Source: Lepisosteus oculatus (taxonomy: Eukaryota; Chordata; Actinopteri; Semionotiformes; Lepisosteidae). Taken from it: DNA of 64,000 nucleotides. Of the stretch, positions 1-10,392 are shown piece after piece (positions within the stretch are counted from its first letter, which is position 1; each line of letters begins with the position of its first letter). Where the stretch lies: contig NC_090718.1 in assembly GCF_040954835.1 (NCBI RefSeq), positions 11,423,532 to 11,487,531 on the forward strand. Direction: 5' to 3'. The notes under the pieces are model-generated. The model was given only the letters and a program-made list of their open reading frames with translations. It was not told where the DNA came from and made no database searches. The translations under genes were made by a program, and so were the position numbers.

Positions 1-982
1 CCTTCCTTCCTGCCAGGAAGAGGTCAACACTAGCCATTGTGTAGCCAACTGCGTCATGGTGGGGTTCAAGCCCCCCCATCATGCTGAATCTCAAACCACA
101 GGTTGGCAACCATCATACAGGGCCTCACATTTCAGAATACTTTCAGGGGGAATTGCAAGTGCACCGGAATTAAGACACAGCAGACTAACTTGCTGTTTAG
201 ATCTCATCTTCTTCACCAATTATCGATGTGAGGGTTAACAATCCGTTCAACAGCAGCAGGTGAGCCCATCTGAACAGCTGTGATCCCACCAGAAATCCAT
301 CACAAGCTGGTCACAAGCTGGGGCGTTCCTGGTGCTCCACTACTGAAGTAAATGAACACATCTGCCCCGTTTGGGGCTCGAACAGTCGAGGGTTGAAGAT
401 TGCAGCTGGGGATTACCCCAGTCAGGACTGGTGAAGGTTGTTCTCAGCCAGGAGCAGTGAACTCAGCTTGTTGGGTCTGGATTACGATCCAACAGGGATT
501 TGGGGGTTTCAGACAGAAGCATGGCAAGTGTTTGAGATGCCTGTATCGATTAACGACCAATAACGCTTTTTATATATGATACATTTATAAATATAATCCA
601 CACCCAAAGAAGGTTCGACAACAGAAACGTTGTGTTTCTTTTCTGTTCTATTCAGCGCGGAATAAACCTTTACTTGTTCCTGTATGAATATACTGTTCAA
701 ATGTTGAGGCAAAAAAAATAACGATGGCCTATTTTTACTGATGTCACTATTTACAGATTTAGTCATGGTTGAACCAAGGACAAAAACCTCAAAATAATAT
801 AAAAAGTAAGATAAATCACAATAACTTTTGAAAACTCATTTTTTTAACCTACTAATAAGTTTAAACAATGTAATCTTTGGAAAACAGAGGTTTTGTACTA
901 TTTTTTTGGTTTTTAAATTTTGCTATTTTATTCAAGAAGATTTATTGCCTCGTCGTCGGCAGAGCAGGCTGTATATCTGTAC
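1..982. other. PDZD3 intron or flank, no exon seen
   Basis: This is AT-rich sequence left of the last visible PDZD3 exon. The remainder of PDZ2 and PDZ3-4 were looked for on the minus strand and not seen, so they should lie beyond the left end. About 600-690 is one arm of a fold-back repeat whose fuller copy is at 13725-13875. Confidence 0.5.
600..690 (+). repeat. Fold-back repeat copy, one arm only
   Basis: The segment has CCCAAAGAAGGTTC, GAAACGTTGTGTTTCTTTTC, CAGCGCGGAATAAACC and a TTTACTTGTTCCTG end. This is the right arm of the element at 13725-13875. Only one arm is retained here. Confidence 0.55.
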
Positions 983-1187
983 CGTCGACAGCGGAGACGG
1001 TGAATCCCAGGCCAGCGCCGTGCTCCCTGGTGACGTGGCAGAGCCGCGGTCGCGTAGTTGCCTCTCCGCGGTGTTCCCGTGCCAACGCGAGCAGGTCCCG
1101 CCCCTCCGCCAGCGCCTGCTCGTACTCCCCGCCCCCCAGCACCAAGAGCGACACCTGCTGGCCGCTGGCCTGGATCTTCCTCACCAC
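983..1187 (-). CDS. PDZD3: PDZD3 exon: end of PDZ1, linker, start of PDZ2
   Basis: The exon begins after CGTCAG with GTGGTGAGG (V V R K I Q). It continues through the last PDZ1 strand and an alanine/glutamate-rich linker (EYEQALAEGRDL) into RPRLCH of PDZ2. The donor is placed after GTCGACG, before GTACAG; this is a weaker donor, so the 3' end is less certain than the 5' end. The GC content is much higher than in the flanking intron. Confidence 0.8.
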
Positions 1188-1965
1188 CTGACGGACGAAG
1201 CAGAGGCCGCAGCGCCCGGCGGGCATGAAGGAAGGACGACTCATGGGTACATTCATGGGGACATTCACTCATTCAGCGGATGGGTTTTATCCAAGGCGAT
1301 CTCTAATCCCAGCCGGGCCAGATGCAGTGGGTGCATCCGTTAATGGATAAGATGCTGCACAGCGCTAAGCAGTTATACTGCTGCTTGACCAACAGGGAGC
1401 AGTAACGTAAGGGTCAGTAAGTGGGGGTTAATCACAGGCTTCTGGAGTTAGATATATCCTACAGAGATGGGATTCCAGTTTCTTATGGAAGACTGTGAGC
1501 GAGTCTGGGGTTCTGACGGTGGCAGATAGGTCGTATCACCACCAGGGGGCAGCAGAGACAACAGTCGGGCCCCCAGCGCCCTCAGTGCCCAAGCACCACA
1601 GAAGCACGGGAGGAAGGCACTAAGGTTTTGCACTGACGAGGGCCGCGACCGGAAGCTAGTGTAGAGAGAGCAATTTGTAAAAACGGTAAAAACCGGGGGA
1701 GACGTTACTGGATCCGAACGCTTGTTCGGCCGAGCTCCAGAGGCCGTGCTCACCTTCCAGTGCTCCTCTGTGTCCACGAAGTCCTGGTTGACCTCCAGGA
1801 GCCGGTCGCCGTCCCTCAGGCCGCTGCGCTCCGCCACGCTCCAGGGCTCCACCTCCCTGACCACGTGGCCCCGGAGGCCCAGCTCCAGCCGCAGGTAAAA
1901 CCCGAAGCTCTCGCCCTTCTCGCGCCTCATCTGGCAGAGCCGCGGCGTGGGGCCGCTCTCCCTCT
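983..1965 (-). CDS. PDZD3: PDZD3/NHERF4 (PDZ scaffold), partial: PDZ1 and start of PDZ2
   Basis: Two minus-strand exons (1754-1965, then 983-1187) join in phase 0 and encode a PDZ domain plus the beginning of a second. PDZ1 runs from PRLCQMRREKG through the carboxylate-binding loop SFGF, then HVVREVEPWS and GDRLLEVN, to VVRKIQASGQQVSLLVL in the next exon. After a linker, RPRLCHVTREHGAGLGFTVS opens PDZ2. The order, the RPRLCH start of PDZ2 and the linker length fit NHERF4, a four-PDZ scaffold that binds C-terminal tails of apical membrane transporters and guanylyl cyclase C. NHERF4 lies next to NLRX1 in mammals, and NLRX1 is the next gene here in the same orientation. PDZK1/NHERF3 is the main alternative by domain sequence, but synteny argues against it. 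PDZ2-4 are outside the window. Confidence 0.85.
1188..1753 (-). other. PDZD3 intron
   Basis: This 566-bp intron has GTGAGC at the donor and CAG at the acceptor. No internal feature was recognised. Confidence 0.75.
1754..1965 (-). CDS. PDZD3: PDZD3 exon encoding most of PDZ1
   Basis: The acceptor follows a pyrimidine run ending CTCAG, so the exon begins at 1965. It ends in CACTGGAAG followed by GTGAGC at 1753-1752. Its 212 nt equal 2 plus 70 codons, so the 5' junction is phase 1 (one base from the preceding exon) and the 3' junction is phase 0. The frame stays open upstream to an ATG at 2042-2044, so a start in a longer exon is possible, but the polypyrimidine tract makes an internal exon more likely. 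Confidence 0.8.
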
Positions 1966-2259
1966 CTGAGGAGAGGAGGAGGACAGGTGGACGGCGGTAA
2001 CAGCAGGAAAACCAAGCGGCTCTCTCCGGGAGAGAGAGGAACATCTCCGGAGATCAAAGGCCTCGATCTTGCCCGAGATGCATCTTGTGGATTATGCTAT
2101 TACTGTATTTCAATGACCACATGGCAGAAGACTTGGGAGAAGTGTTGAATTCATTCAGAGCACAGGTGGACTGAAAACTGTAAAGTGCCCGCATCTGCCA
2201 AAGATCAGATTGAGCCACCTGACATACAGTCATGTCAAATAACCACTGAACACTGCATA

Positions 2260-2545
2260 ACCACCACTCAGTGATCACCACACATTCAGTGACCACCACA
2301 CACTCAGTGACCACCACACACTCAGTGACCACCACACATTCAGTGATCACCACACACTCAGAGATCACCAATCACTGATCACCAATCACTGATCACCAAA
2401 CACTCAGCGATCACCAGACACTCAGTGATCACCAAACAATCACTGATCACCAAACACTCAGCGATCACCAGACACTCAGCAATCACCAGACACTCAGTGA
2501 TCACCCCTCAGTTATGGCCAAACACTCAGTCATCACCAGACAGAA
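2260..2545. repeat. 18-bp minisatellite
   Basis: About fifteen tandem units of roughly 18 bp have the core ACTCAGTGATCACCA, with GTGACCACC variants at the left end and ATCACTGATC variants in the middle. Unit length varies slightly. A minus-strand reading frame runs through the array (repeats of ECVV-T), but this is a product of the repeat and not a gene. The array lies upstream of the visible PDZD3 exons. Confidence 0.85.
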
Positions 2546-2980
2546 GTTTGTGATCTGCAGAGCAGTAATTCATACACCCAGAGGGAACTACCAAGACATT
2601 AAAAGTGACAAAAAAGAAACACTGGACATTAACAAATTAACAAACACATCTGTGTTTGTCGAGTGCCAGAGTCATATTTCACAGTGAGTATAAATGTTCT
2701 GCAGATTGCAGCTTAAAACTAAAAACTTTGTGACTTTTTCTGCTCAAACTAAATTTGTTGAGTGTGAAGCAAATGTGACAAACGTGTCAGTATCTGCTTT
2801 GTGACACCTCTGGGAGCTACCTGGGTCATCAGTGATCACCAGGGCTGGGTTATCAATCCCCTCCTTAGGATTAAAGGTAAATTTTCTGGAGGAAAGAAAG
2901 AAGAGAAGAAAGCAGATAAAAGCTTGCGTTATACATTATGTTTTAAGTTTCAGCCTTAATATTTCATTGCACGGTTGTAC

Positions 2981-3150
2981 TTATCCATCCATCCATTTTC
3001 TTACCACTTAATCCAATTCAGGGAGCTGGAACCTATCCCAGCAAGCAACAGGGCACTAGGCAGGGTACACCCTGGACTGGATGCCAGTCCATTGCAGGGC
3101 ACACAGACAAGCACACACACTCACACTGGGGCCAGTTTTCCCAGAAGCCA

Positions 3151-3151
<1 letters not shown>
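2981..3151 (+). repeat. Interspersed repeat family A, 5' part (split)
   Basis: The element begins ATCCATCCATCCATTTTCTTAC, with GGAGCTGGAACCTATCCCAGC, CAGGGTACACCCTGGAC and GCCAGTCCATTGCAGGGCAC. This is a very common fish interspersed repeat. It is interrupted after CCAATTAA by the SINE at 3152-3439 and resumes at 3440. Confidence 0.8.
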
Positions 3152-3189
<38 letters not shown>

Positions 3190-3439
3190 TGCTTACACTT
3201 CTATAGCACTTTTCTGGACTCAAAGCGCTTTACAGGTAATAAGGATCCCCTCCACCACCACCAATGTGCAGCCCCACCTGGATGATGCGACGGCAGCCAA
3301 AGTGCGCCAGAACGCTCACCACACACCAGCTATCAGTGGGGAGGAGAGCAGAGTAATGAAGCCAATTCATAGATGGGGATTATTAGGAGGCCATGATTGG
3401 TAAGGGCCAATGGACGCCAGGGTTACACCCCTACTCTTT
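3152..3439 (-). mobile_element. 5S-derived SINE (SINE3-like), 5'-truncated, nested in repeat A
   Basis: Read on the minus strand, the element has a body with the segment complementary to GGACTCAAAGCGCTTTACAG, a GTGTAAGCAATT 3' end and a (TAA)n tail at about 3152-3189. The same body is joined to a 5S rRNA-like head at 53603-54050. The head is missing here, which fits 5' truncation during target-primed insertion. Confidence 0.75.
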
Positions 3440-3562
3440 TGGAGAAATCCATGCAAACACAGGGAGAACATACAAACTCCTCACAGACAGCACCCCAGGT
3501 CCAGATTTGCACCCAGGGCTGCAAGGCAGCAATGCTAAGCACTGTGCCACGGTGCCACCATT
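3440..3562 (+). repeat. Interspersed repeat family A, 3' part (split)
   Basis: This resumes repeat A with GGAGAAATCCATGCAAACAC, GGGAGAACATACAAACTCC and GCTAAGCACTGTGCCACGGT. It is separated from the 5' part only by the SINE, so it dates the SINE as younger than this repeat A copy. Confidence 0.75.
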
Positions 3563-6500
3563 TTAATTATCACCCAAGACAAAACAGGTGCATCATCAGG
3601 ACATATGTCAATACTTGTCACAAGAAAAAACATGCAGTGTTGAATGTACTAATTTAACGGCGGGTGGACACGCAAAGATTAAATCTCCAAAACATTACCA
3701 TGGCTGCAAAGAGTTTTCACAAGGTTTCTTCAAAGATTTGGGTTTACCTCTGGAAAACAGCTGTTGTCGCCAAAAAAGACACTATTTTCTTTTCGACCCT
3801 GAGACAACACTAGCGCTCGAACTGGACAGCGTGAAGTGCGATATTGACGGACAGCTCTGGTCAGCTTAATAAATCTCCTCATCGTCTCGCGCTGTGCTGT
3901 GTAAGATCTCCAGACATGAGGGCAGTCACCGATGACGTCCATCGCCCAGCAAATTGAGGTGACCGTGCATCCAAAAACCACGTTTAAGTGTATCGAATGT
4001 ACAGGAGCTTATCCACTGCTGTACTCTCATCCTGTTCACACAACAAAACAATATTTCTTGGGCCAGCGGGAGTGGTTGCCTTAGTATTTGAAGAACTCAA
4101 TCAGCTCTGGTGTAAACCTGCAGTCCACAGAGCACTGCAATACAGCAGTGGCTCCAGAAGAGATAATGAAACCTTATCTCATTCAACAATCTCTTACCCA
4201 GCCCAGTGCAGTAAAAAGTGTGGAACTCTCTTCAATAAAGCTGTTGAACATAAAGATCAGTGGCCCTGAAATCTTATCAGTGCATAAAAAATGTAGACAT
4301 AGCTGATAGCCTCCACTCTCTGCCATCGGCATGTTTTGAGTTACAGTGCCTCGGTGCTCGGGCAGATCTTAATTCCCTATCCAGGAGCTGCAGCGCTCTC
4401 TAACAGAGTTAAAACCTGCTGGATGATCACTAGCAAACTGAAGACAAGCTGCTGATCAGGACTCAATGTACCTTAGCTAGTCGCTGAACTCAAAGTCCTG
4501 AGGAAAGGAAGACGAGGTTCGGTGAAAGTTTAGCTGAAAAAGGTGATAACAGTAATGACTTACTGTGTTAACTCCATCGCACCCTCCAGCCCTGGAAAGG
4601 GAAAAGGTCAGACAGTGAAATGGCAGGGCTACTGTAGACATGAACTGGGAGGTCTACATGACCAACCAGCTACCCAGCACCAGTTCCCCACCCTGTGCAA
4701 TAGCCAGAACGAAGGAGGGTCACCACCTTGTGTGCTCTTAATCTTTAATCAAGATGAAAGCTCTCACTGACTGAGCTTTAATGGGACTGTACCTCTGCAT
4801 TGCCGTTTATAAATGTTTTATCATCGGATTAAAAAAACCGCAATGTCTGCAATAACCATGTTGAATGATATGGCAAGTGATTTTTTGAGTGCAGTTCAGT
4901 TCCCGGGACATGTAGACACATACAGTACCGTAGGTATAATGAGAGAGTCTGCTGTCTGTGTGCCCCTGTGTGATCATTAACCCCCCACCTTCCACAGACT
5001 GCAAGGACATTACATCTTCTCTTCCCTCTCCCTGGCTGGTGATTAAATCAGTCAAAGTCTACCTTAAAGCTGTCCAGAATCTCAAATTACATGTCAATAT
5101 GCACAGTACAATGTGAAAAATCCCCCAATTCCTCCAGCTACAGACTCTTCAAATGTAGGGCATGAGTGGCTCAGTGAATTGTAATTAACAGTATGGTAAA
5201 AACACATGGCTGATACTGTGTAAAGCTGGTTCCCCATTATACAGAAATTGATTAATTACATGTGAAAGTTATGAATAAATTAACAAAGCTTGTATCATTT
5301 CTGGAAAAACTTCCCTTTCCTAAAACACAGGAAAAGCAAAGGAACAACGAAGGAGAAGAGAATGCAGTCTTTCTCCAACACAGTACTCTCCAGAGTGCAC
5401 CTTCTCACACAATATACTGTAATAATAACATCATAAAATAATAAAATACCCTGCCTGGGCTCTGCAAAGTGATAACTCTCACCTGGCCTTGCATGGTGTA
5501 GCTCTGATCTCGACAAACAGCATGACCCAGAGAGCCCAGCAGAGTCCAGCTGTTCCTCTAGACTCGAGTCGTTTTGTCTTCCTGAGCTTTTGGGGTCAGA
5601 TTTTGACTAGGCAGCGCTGGGCTAGGTCCCTGCAGACCGTATGTACACACTCCATCAGTCTCATATTACCCCTGCTGACTGACTGTATGAGGCATAATTA
5701 CCAGCGTCTTTCCCCCTCGCAAATGACAGTGGCTGAGTGTCTCAAATTCGGGTGACTTTCAAGGAGTCATATATTGGTCCCTCTTAACATAAAAACAAGA
5801 GTCATCACAATCAGCGAGCCTGCTGAGAGCTTAACAGGCTCTAAAATTATCTTCACACAAATGGATCTCACTGTGTTTCAGACTATACTCTTGCAAAGGG
5901 AGAATTTACCAGACCTCAGAAAGTGTCATATACTGCTGACTGGCTCTCATTAAACTTCAAGTTCTGACATCTTGCTAAACTTCAAGTTAAGGAAGTCCAG
6001 TGGTCCAGTCCATAACAGCTGCATAGTGCTACATTAGCTGAAACTGTTTTTAATTCAATCTAATTGTAATACAAGAGCAATGTGTTGCAAAATCAGTACT
6101 AATATTAAAAAGAGCATTCACTTAAATACAGTGCCTGTTGCTCTCTTAATCTTTGTATTCTTCATGAGTTGAGTACTTTTTACACCTTGACTGGACCCCT
6201 GGCAGAATAAGACCTGTCCACCTGTCCAGAAAAGACCTAGCCACTTTCACAATTCTGAAATTTCACCTCATTTTTGTTTTCAGTAGAAAATATGCAGTAT
6301 GACTGCACACAGTGGATTATATCCTATCAGCTCAAGAGATAACGTTGAACATGGTTAGTTTTGCAAAACCAACAGGGATAGCCTCAGAAAAATAGGAGCA
6401 GTTGTCCGTTTTCTTTCCCACTTCAATTAAAAACTTAAATTCTTACTTGATTTGTGAAGTATACTAACATATTACCTGGATGTGTTGGTAACTTCTTTAC

Positions 6501-7589
6501 GTTAATGCGTATATTGGACTGGAAGGTATAGTAGATGCAATAATATTTCTGCAATATTTTTGGCCTTTTTCCTTCTCTGGAAAAACAGTCTTTAACACAC
6601 AAATCTTGAACTAATAATCCTTCGAATATTTACAAGAATCCTTCAAACATTTACTGTACATGCTAAGGACTGGAAATCGTAATGATTCCCAGTAACATGA
6701 GTTGAGCCGTCCCATAAAATAAACCACTTCTGTCGAGGTTTCTAATCACATGATCTTTGATTATTGACCTTTGATCTTGTTACAGTACAAAAGGTCAGCA
6801 AGAAGAGAGGCGATTTCAATATTACAATTGAGAAATAATGAGAATATGAAGTGTAGCGAGTGCATTAAATAATAGTATTTCCTTACATGCAAAGTCAAAA
6901 TAAATTATCAGCATCATACGTTTCTTACTTTAACTCCAAATGGTTGTGGTGACTATTTGCATTATGCATTATCAACAATGCTTTTTTTAGTTTTAATCAA
7001 ATTATAATGCCTTTGAAATATTGAGGTGCTGGGCATGAAATCTTGCATGGAGCACATCATGTGCTGCAACACTTACAGGCCTGCTTTCCATTAATTCCTC
7101 AGTCACAGGGGATATAATGTTTGCAGTAATTAAAAACCAAGACATGTGCCAGTATGTTAGCTTGCCCTCAATACAACGTTATTGCACTACAGGGAAACGA
7201 GTGTAGGGCTCACCATTACCAGATTATGCCACCGCTGACACCACGGGGCCACTTAACTGCACTGACTCATCTGAAAGTTCAGAAATCCAATTTTAGGAAG
7301 CACTGCAGAGGCAGCAGATGAAATTAAAAAATAATTAGACAAGCTGCAAGACGGGGAAAACTTGTTACTAATAAAAACAACTTGGGTGTTAAAGTTAAGG
7401 GACATCACCTTATAATCGTATAAATCACTAGTCAGTATCATTTAAAATATTCCTGGCTTGGTTTACAACTTTCTTAAAAAACATATTGCTGCTCTGATGT
7501 CCAGAGAAAAACAACCAGATATTTTCTGTGACTGAAAGGAATGTCCTACAGAACTACAGTACGCTGACAGGATGAGGAAAATGGAAACG
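3563..7589. other. Intergenic, no gene recognised
   Basis: This is AT-rich non-coding sequence between PDZD3 and NLRX1. Short open frames near 3588-3869, 3988-4306 and 5489-5755 have no recognisable domain, no splice support and no homology that I can name. An N-terminal PDZD3 exon could be hidden here but was not identified. Confidence 0.45.
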
Positions 7590-7825
7590 TTTTAGACTTG
7601 AACAGAAAAAATGACTGGGGAACTGTGTTTAAAATACTCAAGGGCATTAAGAGTGTAACACAGACCAAGGGGGAAGCACATGGAGGTATATTTAAAATGA
7701 ACAGAACACAAGAACATGTCATTACACAAAGAGTTGTGGGAGTGTGGAACATGCTACTCAACCTCACTGTTGACATTTATACCCAGAACTCAAGAAATGT
7801 CCGGATGAGCAATTCACTATGAACT
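7590..7825 (+). mobile_element. CR1-like LINE fragment (ORF2 C-terminus)
   Basis: The frame contains VFKILKGIKSV, then QRVVGVWNMLLN. These match the conserved C-terminal blocks of CR1-type LINE ORF2 (VFKILKG... followed by RVV..WN.LP). No reverse transcriptase core is present, so it is a 5'-truncated, degenerate copy. Confidence 0.6.
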
Positions 7826-8511
7826 ACCCAGCAGGCTAGGTGGGAGAAATGGTCTTCTCTATTTCCTTATATAACTGTATACAGCAAACCACAGCCAGAA
7901 ATGGGGTGCCAGAAGAAGCTGATCTAGGCACTGTAGGCCAATGGCTCTCAGCTCAGGATAAGACCTATACTGTATCAGCCCATGTTTAGCTAAACACTTC
8001 TGATCCAGACATGTAAAGGAAAAGAGTGCCCAGGGAATTTATAAAGAGAGCCGCTGTATGTAGCATTAGGGCAGAGAACTAGCAGCACTGAAAACAGACA
8101 TCAATGAGTGCAGCACACTGAACCGCCATTATACTGCAGCTTGGGCTGGGGCTATCTAATTATCAACAACACGTCCAAGAAATGTACTGGAAACCACTGG
8201 AAAAGAAAACAGAAAAGGTCTGCAGTTGGATTAAAAGACAACATTTAAGTACAAAAACAAAGATAAACCCCAAAAGTCAAAATGAAATATTTAAACAAAC
8301 AACTGTGGCGTATCTATGGGTTCTGGGCAACCTGAAGTGCATAAACTGCCGAGGCACTCAGGGGCAAAGGTTATTTTAAAGGACTGCACTATTCACCATG
8401 GAGCTTGAGACCACAGCTATGGAACAAATATGCAGTTTTGATTACTTTGGCACTCCACTCGTCTGAGAATCCCACTGTCACAACAGCAGCCGAAGAGAAC
8501 AGAACCACAAG
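7826..8511. other. Intergenic, no feature recognised
   Basis: Non-coding sequence with no recognised repeat or exon. Confidence 0.4.
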
Positions 8512-8631
8512 GATGCCACTCCCCCACTGTCATTAACCAATGATATCGCTCCCCTACTCTCGTTAACCAATGATGTCGTTCAGCCGCCTTTGTTAACCAC
8601 TGAGGTCACTCTCCGACTTTTGTTAATCGAT
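8512..8631. repeat. Four tandem 30-bp units
   Basis: Four contiguous units of exactly 30 bp (8512, 8542, 8572, 8602) are built as GATRTCRCTC, then a C-rich stretch, then TCGTTAACCAAT. Substitutions separate the units but there are no indels. Each unit carries a GTTAACCAAT-like core with a CCAAT box in two of the four. Confidence 0.8.
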
Positions 8632-9308
8632 GAAAGAGCATAATAAAAGCTTAAAGGCAGGAGCAAAGGGCCGGGAAAGAATGCAAGTTGTGAGACGGAC
8701 AGTTGCGATGACCGAATGACCCGTACAATGGGCAGAGGGATAGGACAGTCCAGATGCCCTGCATACAACACGCTGCACCTGACTGAAGCCTGTTCCCATG
8801 TACTTCCCAAACAGACAATGCAGGGAGGAAGGTAACAGACGTAAAAAAAGACTCGGACACGAACAAGAGGGAAAAAAAAGCTAACTGCATCAATTGCTTT
8901 CTTCAAACAACAGCAAGAGGAGTGCGATGGCGATGAAGTGATATTGCAGTGGAGCTCACCTGTTTTCTGTTTCATGGGCTGCTGCTGCACTGGAGAGTGG
9001 ACCTTCGGCAGGAAGACAGCAGAGGTTCAAGGTGCAGAGGCCTGGGGCACTAAAGGAGAAATGGAAAAAGTGGTTTATCTGTAACCTGGGCTCCTCCTCT
9101 CCTCCCCGCCAGCTTAATGTTTAATCGGGAGGCTGAGGCAATGCAAGCGCACCACCGAAGGAGCTAGTGGCTTTCCCCCTAACCAGCCCACACCACGGCA
9201 CAAGGACACAGCATCCTCCAGCAACATGCCCAGCACTGCAGCCGGGTCCCTCTGTGGGTCTGACGCAAAGAATAGCAAACGCCGTCTTAAAGAATCTTCC
9301 GCCCTAAG
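8632..9308. other. Intergenic, no feature recognised
   Basis: Mildly GC-richer non-coding sequence. A minus-strand open frame at 8580-8990 shows no recognisable domain. Confidence 0.4.
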
Positions 9309-9593
9309 AGAAGATCAGATCACCTTATTGGCCATAGACAATTTCTTGCATTAGGAATTTGTCTTTTCGCAGACCCCAGCTTGCTCTCCATGAGACACAC
9401 GGACAGGAAGAGAAGCCTGGGGTCAGAGCGCAGGGTCGGCCTTTTATACGGCGCCCCTGGAGCAGCTGGGATGAAGAGCCTTGCTCAGGGGCCTAATGAA
9501 GTAGGATTCCTCTGCTGGCCGTGGGATATGAACCGGCAACCTTCCAGCCACAGGCACAGATCCTTAGCCACAGAACCTCCGCTCCACCCCTAA
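9309..9593 (-). mobile_element. tRNA-derived SINE, copy 1
   Basis: On the minus strand the right end reads as a tRNA-like head with an A-box-like TGGCTAAGGATC and a B box GGTTCATATCC. The body follows (CTGAGCAAGGC, GCTCCAGGGG, GTCTCATGGAGAGCAAGC), ending in ATTCCTAATGCAAGAAATTG. A second full copy is at 24006-24295 and a rearranged copy at 20384-20580. Confidence 0.75.
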
Positions 9594-10155
9594 GGGGTAA
9601 AGTACACAACAAAGAGCTGTCACTGCACTCTACCAGAGGAGCCGGCTAGAGTTCTCCTAACATCACGTCACGTATTCTAGCCGAGCAGCAAATGCAATAC
9701 ATGTCCGTGCTCGTCTGTGCCAGATTTTCAAAGGAGAAACAAACTAGGGGCCAGAGAGGAGAGCACCTCTAAGATAGATCTCTGCAATGTAAACTGTTAC
9801 TGTACGTAAATCCCTGCACTCTTTCAGGCCTCAAACATACCACACATGCATGCGAGTCTAGGAAAATGCTTTGCCACTTGAATAGGAGCTTAATTCCCAT
9901 CTATAATGAAACCGTTCGTGGCAGTGACCCTCTTGTTTTTGTACAATACCGAAACTCTCCACTTTCCTGCACACGTGGTTGGGCCTGGAAGAAGGGGCCT
10001 CCAGAGCATTTTCGTTGGTTCTGCTGTCTGCCGCTCTGATAGCTAAAGGGACGGACTGACTGCCTTCTTGGTCTTGAACATGAAGGAAGTGATTCCCCTC
10101 CCTCTCCACAATCAGAAAGCCGTTTCTTCCTAGCAAGGAATGCGCCAACCCAGAT
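9594..10155. other. Intergenic, no feature recognised
   Basis: Non-coding sequence; the 9858-10385 minus-strand open frame overlaps a repeat and has no domain. Confidence 0.4.
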
Positions 10156-10392
10156 CCATCCCAGAAGCACAGGAACAACATTATGGCTAGGTTGCCAGTC
10201 CAGCACAGAGCCTGGCCCACACAGGGGCAATCGAGAAACACTAGGGAAGGTAGCCAGCACGAAGGAGGGAGAACACCAGAGAAACTAGAGAAAACCCTGG
10301 TGAGCACAGGAAGAACATGCAAACTCCACACAGAAAGCACCCTGATCCAGAACCGAACTTGGGGCCTGTCGGACAATTCTGCCACCTCTCAC
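10156..10392 (+). repeat. Interspersed repeat family A copy, degenerate
   Basis: It retains GTTGCCAGTCCAGCACAGAGC, CCAGAGAAACTAGAGAAAACC, GGAAGAACATGCAAACTCC and ACACAGAAAGCACCCTGATC, which are blocks of repeat A. Its 5' start is poorly preserved. Confidence 0.6.

Noticed and set aside
1656..2057. Alternative minus-strand frame over the PDZD3 exon
   Set aside because: Low-complexity Gly/Arg/Pro shadow of the true PDZ frame.
2054..2371. Minus-strand open frame with repeated ECVVVT
   Set aside because: Produced by the 18-bp minisatellite; no start context or homology.
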